From assembly GCF_027595985.1 (NCBI RefSeq), contig NC_073306.1, positions 159,980,197 to 160,044,196 on the forward strand: 64,000 nucleotides of DNA. The letters run 5' to 3'. The notes beneath the pieces are model-generated. The model worked only from the letters and a program-made list of their open reading frames with translations, was not told the origin of the DNA and searched no databases. Both the position numbers and the translations under genes were made by a program. Origin of the DNA: Sorex araneus (Eukaryota; Chordata; Mammalia; Eulipotyphla; Soricidae). Positions 44,091-55,108 of the stretch are shown here, piece after piece; positions within the stretch are counted from its first letter, which is position 1; each line of letters opens with the position of its first letter.

Positions 44091-44742
44091 TGTGCAGCCT
44101 CTCCGTTGCTGGATGACCATGATCCTGGAGGCCACCTATCTACTTTTGGCACCAGCAGCTTCTTGCAGAAATGTCTCTAGACCGTGAACTAAGCCACAGC
44201 CCCATGCCACCCCAGCAGGGGAAAGGTTTTTCTCTCTTGGCTTTTCCTTTTGGGCAGGGGGAGGGGGGGGTGGCGTGGTGACCGCCATCTTGTAAGGACC
44301 ACTAAAGAGAGGTACGAGCTTGAAATGATGCAATTTCTGACAGAAATTTCCTTGGACTTAGTTACTAAAACACTAAAATACAGAAATCCAAAACTGCACA
44401 GCCACTATTGCGGCCACGCGACCTCATATCTGTTCATTCTCAGCAATGGAAAACAAATTATCAAATGCTTCCTTTTCAGCAGGTCTGATCTTGGGGGCGG
44501 GGGGGAACTCCAAACAATAATAGTGAGTTTTTCGTTGAAATACTGAAAGTAATCAAAGTAAAGAGAAAGTGAAAATTATCAGCTACATAGCCAGGGAGGT
44601 GGGGGTGAGATGGGAGGTATACTGGGGTTCTTGGTGGTGGAACATGTGCACTGATGAAGGGATGGGTGTTTGATCATTGTATAACTGCGACTTAAGCCTG
44701 AAAGCTTTGTAACTTTCCACATGGTGAATCAATAAAAAAAAA
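44091..44742 (+). mobile_element. Second copy of the ORF-less monomer retroelement, 5'-truncated
   Basis: 652 bp, flanked by AAGAACTGTGTGCTG (44076-44090) and AAGAACTATGTGCTG (44743-44757, one mismatch). It carries one monomer-like block (GACCATGATCCTGGAGGCCA, GTCTCTAGACCGTGAACTAA, CCGCCATCTTGTAAGGACC), then a unique middle and the same L1-like tail as the element at 19607-21175 (GTGGTGGAACATGTGCACTG ... AATCAATAAAAAA). Confidence 0.82.
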
Positions 44743-44757
44743 AAGAACTATGTGCTG

Positions 44758-45055
44758 AAGATAGGTAAAGGAACAAATATGATAACTTCTCAGCACCTGT
44801 ATTGCATCCCAAATGCCCCAAGGGGAGAGAATGAGAGAGAGACAGAGACAGAGACAGAGAAAGAAGAAAGTGCCTTCTATAGAGACAGGCTGAGGAGAGG
44901 GTGGAAGGAGGGAAACTGGGGACACAGGGAGTGGGAAAATGGGCACTGGTGGAGGAACGGGTGTTGGAACACTGTATGACTGAAACCTGAGCATGACCAA
45001 CTATGTAGCTGTGTACCTCACAGTGACTCAATCTACAAAAAGGAAAAAGGAAAAG
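44758..45055 (+). mobile_element. L1 3' UTR tail
   Basis: CACCTGTATTGCATCCCAAA, a GA/GACA block, GGGCACTGGTGGAGGAACGG and CCTCACAGTGACTCAATCTA. It starts right after the target duplication of the preceding element. Confidence 0.8.
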
Positions 45056-46295
45056 AAAGTGGCCCGTTTCGTCCCTGTCGTTCTCCTGTGCAGAGCCTCT
45101 CGCCGGGGCCCTGTCCCCTCAGGGATAAGTTTAAGTCCCTCTCACAAGCCTCCTTCTGAGCTGCTTCAGCATCACTCTGCAGCCTCTCTCTCCACACCCG
45201 CATCCACGCATCTGTCCTCCATCTTTCGGTGGTCCCCCAGGTCTCTGCACGTACCACTGCTTCTCCCCTTCGAAAGTGAATGCAGTCAACACTAACGCAG
45301 CAAGCGCTCCTCTGAGTTTGGTGCTCGGCGTTCTTGTTCTAGAACAGCATCTCTCAACCTGAGGCACAGCGGGCCCCCAGGATATTCTAAGGAGGCCACG
45401 CTACAGAGAAAAACCGTTCTATGGGAGCCATAGAACAAGACTAAGGGGACAGTGGCAGGAGGGGAGCCGGGGGTAGAGGAAATCAAGGCTAGAAGGGGAA
45501 CCACAGCTGGAAAGAGCTGAGAAACATTATTCTAGAACATAACAAAAAAGCCAAGCCTGATCTGTTCAACTTTCCTGGCACATTCTAAGCATCCTAGACA
45601 AATGCTGAGAAGCAGCAGCTCAGGCCCGGAGGCTGGCTCCAGGGTGCGGCGCAGCCCTGCACGCTGCAGGCTGTCGGCTCAGCCCCGGGCGCTGCTGTGC
45701 TCACCAAGCGAGATCCCGGCTCCCGGGTGCTACACGCCATCCTGGCCACACCACAGCCAAGTGTGCGTGAGCACCATGAGGAAAGGGGCTGCGACCCAGC
45801 GACCTCCCTTGAGTGTGACTACAGTGGAGCATGCCCCAGGAGCATGCCAACGAGAACGTGTGCGAGTGATTCCCTCCTCCCTGCGGCTCCCACCCCCACC
45901 TCGCCAAAGGGAAGCCTCCACGACAGAAGGAGAGCAGCTGGGTGTGTGAGCACCCCAACTCGCACCACAACCAGGAGTGTGCGGCCCTCACAACCACAAC
46001 GAGGAAGGGCAACGGGAGGACTGGAGTTCCTTGCTTTCTTTTTCTTGATGGAACAAACATAGTCATAAAAAACTAATTTAAAGTCAACAGCTCATGAATT
46101 TCCACAAAGTGAACAGACCCCTGTAACCAGCAACCCAGCAACCAGGACCAGAAACAGGGTCTTGCCGACCCTGACAAATAGTCCAGTCCGGCTATTCCCC
46201 CGGGTCTTCTGCCCAGGGGAACTGATCGCCTAATCCAGACACCAAAGATACATTCTGCCTGGTGCTTGGCATTCAGCCACACAGAGAGAGTTCAG
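45056..46295. other. Unassigned intron sequence
   Basis: GC-richer than its surroundings, with no supported exon. Overlapping open frames on both strands at 45.6-46.1 kb lack splice pairs that would extend CCDC149. Confidence 0.3.
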
Positions 46296-46296
46296 C

Positions 46297-46347
46297 TGTG
46301 CAAGCAGCTGACCCGGATTCAACCCCCAGCATCCCATATGATTTCAG
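46297..46347 (+). mobile_element. SINE scrap (B-box region)
   Basis: TGCAAGCAGCTGACCCGGAT TCAACCC...CATCCCATATGATTTC is only the middle of a short SINE. Confidence 0.65.
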
Positions 46348-46379
46348 AGGCCCATAAGGCATTATCCTCCCTCTGACTC

Positions 46380-46980
46380 ACTACTCTTAATATGATACCT
46401 TCCTGATCCATCCAAATTGCAACAAACAGCAAGATTTCATCTTTCCATTCAGCTGCACAGTATTCTACTACATTTATACACACACCACAACTTACTTTTA
46501 TCCAACCATCTGTTATTGGAGGATATTTGGGTTGTTTCTACATCCTATTATTCATAAAAATGAAATGAATATAGGTGTACATAAATCTTTTTGAGTTTAT
46601 GTTTTTCTGGTTATATTCGATATGCCAAAAACTGTAACAACAAGTCTCATAATGGAGACATTACTGGTGCCTGCTCCAGCAAATCGATGAGCAATGGGAC
46701 GATTTGAGTAGATACTATTTGAGTAGATACCAAGATGTGGAATTTCTGGGTCATATCAAAGCTCTATTCTTAGACTTTTTCCCAAAAGTCTCCATATTGT
46801 TTTCCATAGAGGTTGAACAAGACAATAATCCCACCAATAGTGACTGAAGGTCTCTAGTAAAAAATTGTATAGGATGCGTGGGAAATAGTTATTCCAATTC
46901 TCAATCCTAACCCTTTGGCCCTGTAATTTCACTATTAGGAATCCAAATATGAGTGTGAGTGCAAAGGTTTGCAAACACAT
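46380..46980 (-). mobile_element. Antisense L1 fragment interrupted by a SINE piece
   Basis: The plus strand is the reverse of L1 ORF2 end sequence: GATCCATCCAAATTGCAACA, CAGTATTCTACTACATTTAT, TCCATATTGTTTTCCATAGA. The minus-strand peptide fragment KTIWRLLGKSLRIEL is L1-like. A SINE piece (46614-46702) interrupts it. Confidence 0.8.
46614..46702 (+). mobile_element. SOR long-form SINE, 3' part only
   Basis: Starts TATTCGATATGCCAAAAACT and ends GCAATGGGACGA. It sits inside the antisense L1. TTTGAGTAGATAC is duplicated in tandem just to its right, but no copy is seen on its left. Confidence 0.88.
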
Positions 46981-47864
46981 ATACTTGGATACTCTCTTTT
47001 GTGTTTTCTGATTTGGTTGGTGTGATTTCTTTCCTTTGGGGGTGATGGTGATGGACTTCCTACATAGTGCTCAGGACAAAGGGGGTCCCTCCCAGGCATT
47101 CATGGTTGTCCAAGCCAGCAGTTCAGTGCAAAGGCCCAAGTGCCCTTGCTATCTGGGCCCTGTTATGCCAGGGATTACCTGGGCCACTTGGCAGTGCTTG
47201 GGGTCTGCTGGACTGTACCCAGTGCTGGGTGGTCTCCAGGGCTACACCTGGCAATGTGCAGGATTGTTTTTAGTGGAAGAGGCCTGGAAAGAGACTCCCA
47301 TCAATGAGGGAGGGATTCCGTAGATGCTTATGCTAATCCTTGAGGTGTTGGCTGTGCTGTCTGTAGTAGGCTGCCCCTGGGAACCAAGACTGAGGGTCAG
47401 AGCAGGGAAGTGCTACATTTAATAGTAAACCTTTCTGTGTTTTTACATTTTTAAAACATGTGATAACTATTGCTGCTTGACAAAAATATGCAAATCCCCA
47501 TACGTCTCTGCACCACTTAAACGTGCGGCACTTCCATTTCCCAATATGGAGTCACACCCACACCCTTCAGTGGGCCTCAAAGCCTTCCCTTCGTGAGCTC
47601 TGTGCCCCCAGACCCAGCATACTTTCCCCAGGCACTTCTGTCCTTTCTAAAACATGTGTCCCGTGTCCACACCCTTCTATGGACCACCCATTCCTTCCTC
47701 TGGCTTCCTGAACACACCACACTCTTCTTCTGTTCCACTTCCAAGATCTGTGAGGAAATAGTAATTTTTTTTTCTATATTGCAGCTGTAACAAATTTAAT
47801 GGCTTAAAAGAACAAATGCATATACATTTAGAGCCTTGGAGATAAGAAGCCCAAAATAGCACCA
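46981..47864. other. Unassigned intron sequence
   Basis: About 47025-47280 may be a very old antisense SINE or other repeat (GGGATTACCTGGGCCACTTG). Nothing else recognised. Confidence 0.3.
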
Positions 47865-48020
47865 AACGATTGTAGAGGGCAGGGCACACTTGCTTTGTAC
47901 TCGGCTAACCAACTTTTAATCCCTAGCACCCTGACTCCCTCCAAGAGTGATCACTGAACACAGAGACAGGAAAAAAATCTCTGAGCATTGCTTGGTGTGG
48001 CTCCCAAACAAAAACAAACT
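47865..48020 (+). mobile_element. Older SOR-related SINE
   Basis: GGCACACTTGCTTTGTACTC, TTTTAATCCCTAGCACC and GAGCATTGCTTGGTGTGGCT, with an A-rich tail. Confidence 0.7.
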
Positions 48021-48829
48021 CCAAAATGGGTTTCCCAGGGCCAAAACTAAGGTCCAATTGCCTTGGGGAGGTGGGTCTTCAGTTTCTGGCGGCGACTGAC
48101 AGCCCTTGGCTCATAACCACATCCTCCCAATTTCTGGCTTTGGGTTCCTCTCTCTCCTTTGCGTGTATCAGATTTCCCTTTGCTTCCCATGTGTAAGGAT
48201 AGCGTACATGTGATTGCACACAGGACCCAACTGGATTATCTAGGATAATCTCCACATCTCAAGATTAGGAAATCAATCACATATGCAAAGCCCCTTAGCC
48301 AAATATTTGTAATGTTAGGGATTAGGACTTGAACCCTTTGGGAACCATTTTCAGCCTCTAGGTTTCTTCGTTGATCCTGATTGATCTACTGGCCTGGCTG
48401 ATTGGGCATCACCTGTGTCTTTGATCTTCATTTGTTCTCACTTATTAGTTATGCTGTGACCTTCATTACTGCCTGTCCATGAGTGCAGATCACAAATCTG
48501 TATTTATGACTCTGACCTCTTTCTGTCAGACACAGACCAGGTTTCCAGTTGTCATGCGGATTTTGCCCCACTTCATGTCCCACCTTCCTCTACGGTGTGC
48601 TTTGCTGAAGGTATTCTCCCTCCAAGGCAGTTGGGCCTTAGTTATGGCCCAGGAAAACCCATTTTGACCCCAGAGATCTCTTGCTGGCCATGTTGGTACT
48701 TCTTCATGATAAGATTGGCTATAGAACTTGAAGCCACATTGGTGCCTTTCCTTTGCATTAACTGCTAGGTAGTATTAGCAATTTAAATAGGCGGTATTCA
48801 ATCTTGGTTCTATAGATTTAAATAGCTGT
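48021..48829. other. Unassigned intron sequence
   Basis: No recognised repeat or exon. Confidence 0.3.
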
Positions 48830-49165
48830 GTTCCCACCCCACACCTCCAGCCCCCACTCTTATGTTGAAGGCCTAATCCACAGTGTGAAGGCATTTGAAG
48901 GTAAGGCCTAAGGGAGGTGATGAGGTACAGTGTGCTTATGAGGATGAGGTCTCCATTGAAGAATTAACTCTCTCCTTTGAAGAGGGAGACCAGAATCCTC
49001 TCCCTTCTGTGTAAAACAGTGACCTCAAGTCAAGGAATGGGCTCTCCCTGGACACCAAGTCGCCCGGCACCTAGATCTTTAATTTTTCAGCCTCAGCAAC
49101 CATGGGGAAAACTTATCTGTGGTTTAAGCCAGCTAATTTGTGGCATTTTATTTTACTGTTGCCTA
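48830..49165 (+). mobile_element. Old MaLR/MLT-type LTR (endogenous retrovirus-like)
   Basis: Landmarks in the expected order: TTATGTTGAAGGCCTAATCC, GTAAGGCCTAAGGGAGGTGA, TCAGCCTCAGCAACC and GTGGTTTAAGCCAGCTAATT, as in mammalian MaLR LTRs. It is a solitary, non-coding remnant with no internal genes visible. Confidence 0.65.
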
Positions 49166-49249
49166 AGTTAAAACATACAGAGATATCTTCTGCTTCTGCC
49201 CGTTCTTCTCCTTTCTGAGTATAGATTTTTGCCAACCATGGTGTGGTTT

Positions 49250-49515
49250 CTTTTTTTTGTTTTGTTTTGTTTTGGGGCCATACCTGGAGGTGCTGAGGAC
49301 TTATTCCTGGCTCTGTACTCAGGAATCACTCCTGGTGGGGCTTGTGGGACCATATGGGATTCTGGGGATTGAACCTGGGTCGGCCACATGCAAGGCAACC
49401 AAGAGTTTGCAAGTATGACAACTCACGACAACTCATGGCTCCAATCTCAGTAGGATGAAACTCCACTGAATGGGAGAAAATATTGTGCCCTACCTGCTGC
49501 ACTATCTCTCCCGTC
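49250..49515 (-). mobile_element. SOR short-form SINE carrying an 86-bp insert
   Basis: Antisense SINE: (TTTTG)n, GGGGCCATACCTGGAGGTGC, GGGGATTGAACCTGGGTCGG, then GCCACATGCAAGGCAA up to 49398. It resumes at 49485 with GTGCCCTACCTGCTGCACTA. The intervening 86 bp do not belong to the SINE. Confidence 0.88.
49399..49484 (+). repeat. L1-derived patch inside a SINE
   Basis: CCAAGAGTTT...GGCTCCAATCTCAGTAGG...CTGAATGGGAGAAAATATT. It matches 50840-50920 of the nearby L1 fragment closely, in the same orientation. No poly-A or target duplication accompanies it. Confidence 0.85.
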
Positions 49516-49980
49516 CTCACTTGGGTTTCTGAAGCTCTCCCTGTACACACTTGGGCATTTATCCCTGAAGCTGATGGTGATTTTCGTGCTACCAACTCGG
49601 CCAATGAGCAGGTATGCATTCAAGAAGTAAATGCGAATCATTATATAAACCCAGACATTAGAGCATGGCAGAGGTACAGTGACTATAATAATTAAATCAT
49701 TCGTTCAATTACTAATTGTATTACTATGAGTAATACAAAAAGTAATTTGGAAGGGTTATTTATATACTTTGAAAGACTATATATTTAAAAGTATATATAT
49801 CTAATATAGATACAACCTTAAACATAAGTAGAATGTTAAATTCAATCTAGAAATTCTACACATGTAACAGTGGTATTATATGTGTCACTATAATTTTAAT
49901 GCAAGTATTGAACATGTTTATTAATAAGAATACAATATGAAATGAGTATCCATCTAAATGCCTCTAAGTGTTTTTGAGAA
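49516..49980. other. AT-rich intron sequence
   Basis: Strongly AT-rich (TATATATTTAAAAGTATATA). No gene. Confidence 0.35.
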
Positions 49981-49994
49981 CATGTTTACCTAAT

Positions 49995-50238
49995 GGACTG
50001 GAGCAATAGCACAGTGGGTAGGGCTTTTGTCTTGCACACAACTGAACCAGGTTCAATTCCTCTGTCTCTCTTGGAGATCCCGGCAAGATAACGAGAGTAT
50101 CCAGCCTGCATGGCAGATCCTGGCAAGCTACCCGTGGCATATCCGATATGCCAAAAACAGTAACAACAAGTCTCACAGTGGAGATGTTACTGGTGCATGC
50201 TAGAGCAAATTGATGAACAGTGGGATGACAGTGCTACA
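49995..50238 (+). mobile_element. SOR long-form SINE without A-tail
   Basis: Full long form, GGACTGGAGCAATAGCACAG to GATGACAGTGCTACA. It is flanked by GTTTACCTAAT at 49984-49994 and 50239-50249. The duplication abuts the CAGTGCTACA end directly. Confidence 0.94.
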
Positions 50239-50249
50239 GTTTACCTAAT

Positions 50250-50835
50250 CAAAGGTTTTTAAAGATTTGAAGCAAGAGAAAAATGTCCAAGTCTTGATAG
50301 TCACTCTGAGGAACTGCAGGAGAAATAAAATATGAGTGTGAAGATTAAATTCGAGATCAGTTGGACCATAAAATGGAAATGAAGCTGTAGACGGCCCCTG
50401 ACTTACTCTGGTTTGACTTTTTTGATTAACTGATTTTTATGATAACACAAACGCAATATTCATTCAGTACTTCAAATTGTATATAGAGTTCTGAATTGGG
50501 ATCTTTTCTGGGCAGTTTGGTGTTCCCTTATGACATTTGGCAGGCAGTGAGCCAGAGATCGGGCCAGCTCTGTGACTCTGAGGGATGACCCCCCCCATAC
50601 ATATTCCCCAGTATGCTGTATGGCTAGTGTCTTAGGACATTTTCCACTCATGATGAGATTCCTGGGACTCGTACTCTTTTTACATCAAGAACTATCTTGG
50701 GGCCCAGGGATACTCAGTGGCAGAGAGCCCGCCTGTAAGCCTGGGGCCACCCCGCATTCTAGAATATGATCCCAGTAGTTCTACTGTTTTGGACTCCCAG
50801 GGCCACAATGAAGTGTGTGATTTCCAGTGTACTAC
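50250..50835. other. Unassigned intron sequence
   Basis: No recognised gene. A worn plus-strand SINE may lie at about 50700-50770. Confidence 0.3.
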
Positions 50836-50837
50836 AA

Positions 50838-51258
50838 CCAAGAGTTTTGACAACAAGCATGACAACTCACGGCTCCAGTCTCAGTAGGGTGAAACTCCAC
50901 TGAATGGGAGAAAATATTTACTCATTGTACATCTGGCAAATGGGCTAATATTCAAGATTCATAAAGCATCCACAAAACTCGACATGAACAAAAAAAGACA
51001 ACACTATCTCAAAATGGGGAGAAGAGTTGAATAGATACTTTTCCAAAGATGGCAAATAGAGAGCCAACAGGCATATGAAAAAGTATTCATTATCATGGAT
51101 TATCAGGGAAACGTGAATTGTAACAACAGTGAGATATCTCACACAGTTGAGAATGTCGTATGTAGAAAGAAAATGTCTAGAAACAATCAGTGTTGAAGGG
51201 GACACAGAGGTAAAGAAGCCCCTACTCACTCTTGGTGGGACCGTCATCTATGAAAAAC
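50838..51258 (+). mobile_element. L1 ORF2 fragment
   Basis: GAATGGGAGAAAATATTTAC, CAAATGGGCTAATATTCAAG, AGCCAACAGGCATATGAAAA and ATTATCAGGGAAACGTGAAT follow L1 ORF2 order. It ends where a long-form SINE begins, at CACTCTTGGTGGGACCGTC. Confidence 0.82.
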
Positions 51259-51260
51259 TC

Positions 51261-51504
51261 ACTGTCACTGTCATCTGGTTGCTCATCGATTTGCTCAAGT
51301 GGGCACCAGTAACATCTTCATTGTGAGACTTGTTGCTACTGTTTTTGGCATATCAAATATGCCACAAGTAGCTTGCCAGGCTCTGCCATACGGGCGGGAT
51401 ACTTTCGGTGGCTTGCCAGGTTCTCCGAGAGGGACGGAGGAATCGAACCAGGGTTGGCCGCGTGCAAGGCAAACACCCTACCCACTGTGCTATCGCTCCA
51501 GTCC
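51261..51504 (-). mobile_element. SOR long-form SINE
   Basis: Antisense full-length long form: CATCGATTTGCTCAAGTGGG, TGGCATATCAAATATGCCAC, GAGAGGGACGGAGGAATCGA, and head reverse CACTGTGCTATCGCTCCAGT. Confidence 0.93.
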
Positions 51505-51564
51505 TAGTTGTATATTTAAGGCATAAAAATAAACACTACTGTAAACCATGTGACAGATTTTATG

Positions 51565-51607
51565 TATATGTGTGTGTATATATATAAATAATATATATAT
51601 TATATAT
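51565..51607 (+). repeat. (AT)n-rich tract
   Basis: Alternating TATATATAAATAATATATAT sequence. Confidence 0.85.
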
Positions 51608-51700
51608 CACTGTTACTCTGTTACTGTATCACTGTCATCCTGTTGTTCATCGATTTGCTCGAGTGGGTGCCTTTAATGTCTTCATTTGTCCCTGTTGTTT
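51608..51700 (-). mobile_element. SOR long-form SINE, 3' fragment
   Basis: Antisense TCACTGTTACTCTGTTACTG, CATCGATTTGCTCGAGTGGG and TTTAATGTCTTCATTTG. It stops before the palindromic segment. Confidence 0.85.
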
Positions 51701-51762
51701 GCTAGTGTAGCACAATGGCATCTGTTCACTCCAGGAACACAAAGAGCACGTTGTTGTTACTG

Positions 51763-51763
<1 letters not shown>

Positions 51764-51802
<39 letters not shown>
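51764..51802 (+). repeat. (TG)n microsatellite
   Basis: About 18 TG units. Confidence 0.96.
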
Positions 51803-51805
<3 letters not shown>

Positions 51806-54512
51806 ATAGAACTACATGAGTTTGGAAAAAAGGAAGTGTAGAACTCCCGGCCAAGCTCTGCAGCTTAATATGAGAGCAACACCATCAACGGTGGGACCCT
51901 CAATCCTGCAGAAGCAATAGCAGCAACCATAGAAGGAAGGCGAGGAGTGTGGGGGAGACCACGGAAGAGCTTTACTAGGACAAGCAGGGAGGCGCTTAAT
52001 GAAGGAAGAGAAAAACCATCACAGGCAGATGGGGCTGTGACTGAGGATGACTGCCATTCCTGAGGAGGAGCTCCGAGGGGCTCCCCGACACCTCTCTCCA
52101 CCTCCCTCCTTGAGTCTTTCTACAGAGTCCCACCTCACATCCCCAACTAGTACTTCCTCTCTCTTCAGCCGCTTCCCCCACCCCACCTGCTGACAGACAA
52201 AAGCCCAGGGCCAAGTGTTGAACCCTGTTCTACTTGATACACTCTAAAGCCTGTATTTTGTCCTGGACAGCTAGGCATTACTCTCCTAACAGCTCACTGA
52301 CTTCAGAAAATACTGGACCTGAAAAACAAGGCCATTTCTGGGAACACAATGAAATTCATGAATGTATAAATGAGTGAGGGAGAAAAGTCCTGATTTTTAA
52401 AAACAACTATTCAGAGTTGTTCAGCCGGGGATAATGGATGTGCAATTCTGACAGGTCTCTGCTTCTCATCGCCTCCTGCTCTAAACCAACTTAGTGGATA
52501 CGGGACCTTCCCTCAAGTCTTGTTGCTCAAAGTGGGGTCCAGAGACCAGCCATAAGGATTGCCCAGGAGCTACCGAGCCTGCAGGACTTACCCAGACCTA
52601 CCTGTTTAGAATTTGCCTTTCAGTGAGATTCAGATGCACGTTACAATTTGAGAGCACCGAGACATCTAAATGGAACCATCGCAGCAGTGAACATTCAAAG
52701 GCTGCCACTGTCTTGAGCACAAAGATCAAGCTCTCATCCTCACATTCAAGACTTCCAAGGAGCCAACTTCCATCAGTCAACTGCTATCGCAAGTCCTCTC
52801 TTTCTGTACACTCCTCAGCTATGGAACCTGCCGGCATTCCAGTCCACCTCCTGGGTTTGCTTAGGGGGTGACTCTCACTAGGACCATCTTCCTCCCGATT
52901 TGCAGGGGATCAACTTCAAGAACGCGCTCCTCCTCCACCTTTTCCAGAAAGCCCACATTACCAACTTCCTTAGTTCCCCAAACCCCAGTGTCTGGGCCAT
53001 GAAGGGAACTGAGCACTTTTTACATTCTACCCTTAAATTGTAATTCACACATAAATAGCATATAAATACCACCTGAAATATTAAACCTTACTGGAATAAT
53101 TTTCTCAACCTTGACCATGTGATATAGTGGGGAGTCAATAAATATCTTATTAAACATTTAAATCTAAAGGTATATATGAATATATGAATAAATTAATACA
53201 TTAGTACATCTATTTCAACACCCCACTTCAATAAGTGAATGGAATTTTGGAATTTATGATATTTGTTTCTGGTTGCAACCCTAAAAGTTCTTAAAATGGC
53301 ACTTTCCAAAAAAATTTACAAAAAGAGGGCTTCTACAGCCAAAAGCAATCACATTTTCATACTAACAAATGAACATTTTTATAGTCGTTGTACAGGAGAC
53401 ACGGGACGCACTGAGGTAAAATGAGCACGTTTTCAGCTGAGTGCGGAAGGAGTAAATTATAGCCCTTTCTGCAGTTAAATTTTTCACCAACGTGAGATGA
53501 ATAAACGCCTTCTGGAAATTACTCTTATGAAATTACTTCTTCCAGGACACTTAATACTATATTCTAGAGCCCCTGAAAAATTAATTAACCTTACCCGCAA
53601 CAACCTAACCCCTAAACCATTTGTGGTGTTTTTACTGCAGGTCAGGTTAATCTTCTCTGCCTTAATTTACATTTAAGTGAGGGTGGTCTAAATTACATGG
53701 GGGACTTTTGGTCACTTTGGCCTTGTGCCATTTCTTTTGATGACATTATGTTCATGTCCAAACATATGAATCATTTTTTAAATGGCAAACCTCCGAGATT
53801 ACCAAGGAGAACTTTTAAACTTGGTTATGGGTTGGCGGTGGGGATGGGGTGACACTGCTGTCATCATTGCAGTGAGATGTCCCTTAACAGCAGACTAGAC
53901 TCCTAGAAATGTGTCCTTAGGTGATTGCATTATAAGGCAGAAAACATAGACCACACTTACACAAACTACATGACAGAACCTAATGCATACCCAAGCTCCT
54001 CAGTGTAAGGGTTCGAAAATCCAATGCCCCCCAAATACATGTGTGTCAAATACATGTCTGTATTTCATGAGCCCTGAAGTCTCAATGGGGAGTGCCTTTG
54101 AACAAGACATTTACATGCAAAGTATTCCACTAAAAGCCAGCTACTCCCTCATTCAGTGGAGGAAGACCTACTTGTCTCATCACTCCAGTAGAGAAGCCAG
54201 GCCTAAGTCATGTATACCTTGGTCTTCTTGTGCCTTCTATAGTAACCTTCCCAACTAACCTGTCCCTTCTTCCCAGTGTTCTCCGTGGTAATTATGCTAC
54301 ACATAATTACAAACAAGGATAGTGTTTGGGGGACCACAGGAGTGTGTTACTCAGCCTTGCTGGGTTTGTCCCATATCTACCGGAGGTAGGCATGTTATTA
54401 AAAATTTATCCCTTCATAGAGATAAGGGCCAGGAGGATTCACCCACAGCAGGAAAAGGTAGCTGAGGGAAAAGGTAGCTCAGAGAGAAGGGACCACCAAG
54501 CAAAGGATGCTT
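51803..54512. other. Unassigned intron sequence
   Basis: About 2.7 kb with little recognisable repeat content and no supported exon. It could contain conserved non-coding sequence. Confidence 0.3.
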
Positions 54513-54514
54513 GA

Positions 54515-54776
54515 AGGGCTCGCTTGGGATGGGAGATGGGAACATGATGGCCACTTAATACCTGTATTGCAAACCATAACACCCAAAATGAGAGTGAGAG
54601 TAAGCTGGAACGCGCCTGCCACAGAGGCAGGGGGGATGGGGTGGGCGTGGCATGAGAGACACTGGGAACATTAGTGGTGGAGAATGGTCACTGGTGGAGG
54701 GATGGGTACTTGACCACTGTATGACTGAAATGTAACCACGAAAGTGTGTAAAATAAATAAATAAATAAATAAATAA
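54515..54776 (+). mobile_element. L1 3' UTR tail with (AAAT)n end
   Basis: ATTGCAAACCATAACACCCA, CTGCCACAGAGGCAGGGGGG, CACTGGTGGAGGGATGGGTA, then AAATAAATAAAT to 54776. Confidence 0.87.
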
Positions 54777-54778
54777 GA

Positions 54779-54850
54779 CTTGTCACTGTCATCCCATTGC
54801 TCATCAATTTGCTCGAGCAGGCGTATTCGACATGCCAAAAAAAAAAAAAA
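54779..54850 (-). mobile_element. Rearranged SOR long-form SINE fragment
   Basis: Antisense 3' end (CACTGTCATCCCATTGCTCATC ... TTTGCTCGAGCAGGC) is joined directly to sense-oriented GTATTCGACATGCCAAAAAA. The expected middle is missing and the second part is inverted. Confidence 0.8.
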
Positions 54851-54944
54851 GACAAAACAATTTATCCTTGTGTGTTCATGCTAGACACCAACTTCCAAAG
54901 CTAGAAGGAGTGTCTTTGCTTCTTTATCTTTTCTTTAAACAAAT

Positions 54945-55108
54945 GCTTCAAGTGAGAGAGATAGTACAAGTGCTTGTCTCGCATGTGCCTAACCCAGGTT
55001 TGATCCCGGGCACCACTTATGGTTCCCTGAGCACTGCCAGTAGTGATTCCTGAGTGCAGAATCAGGAGTATGCTCCAAGCATTATTGGGTCTCACCCCCA
55101 AAATAAAC
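54945..55108 (+). mobile_element. SOR-related short-form SINE
   Basis: AAGTGAGAGAGATAGTACAA, GGTTTGATCCCGGGCACC, GAGTGCAGAATCAGGAGTAT, and an A-rich end. A long-form SINE inserted at its tail. Confidence 0.87.
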
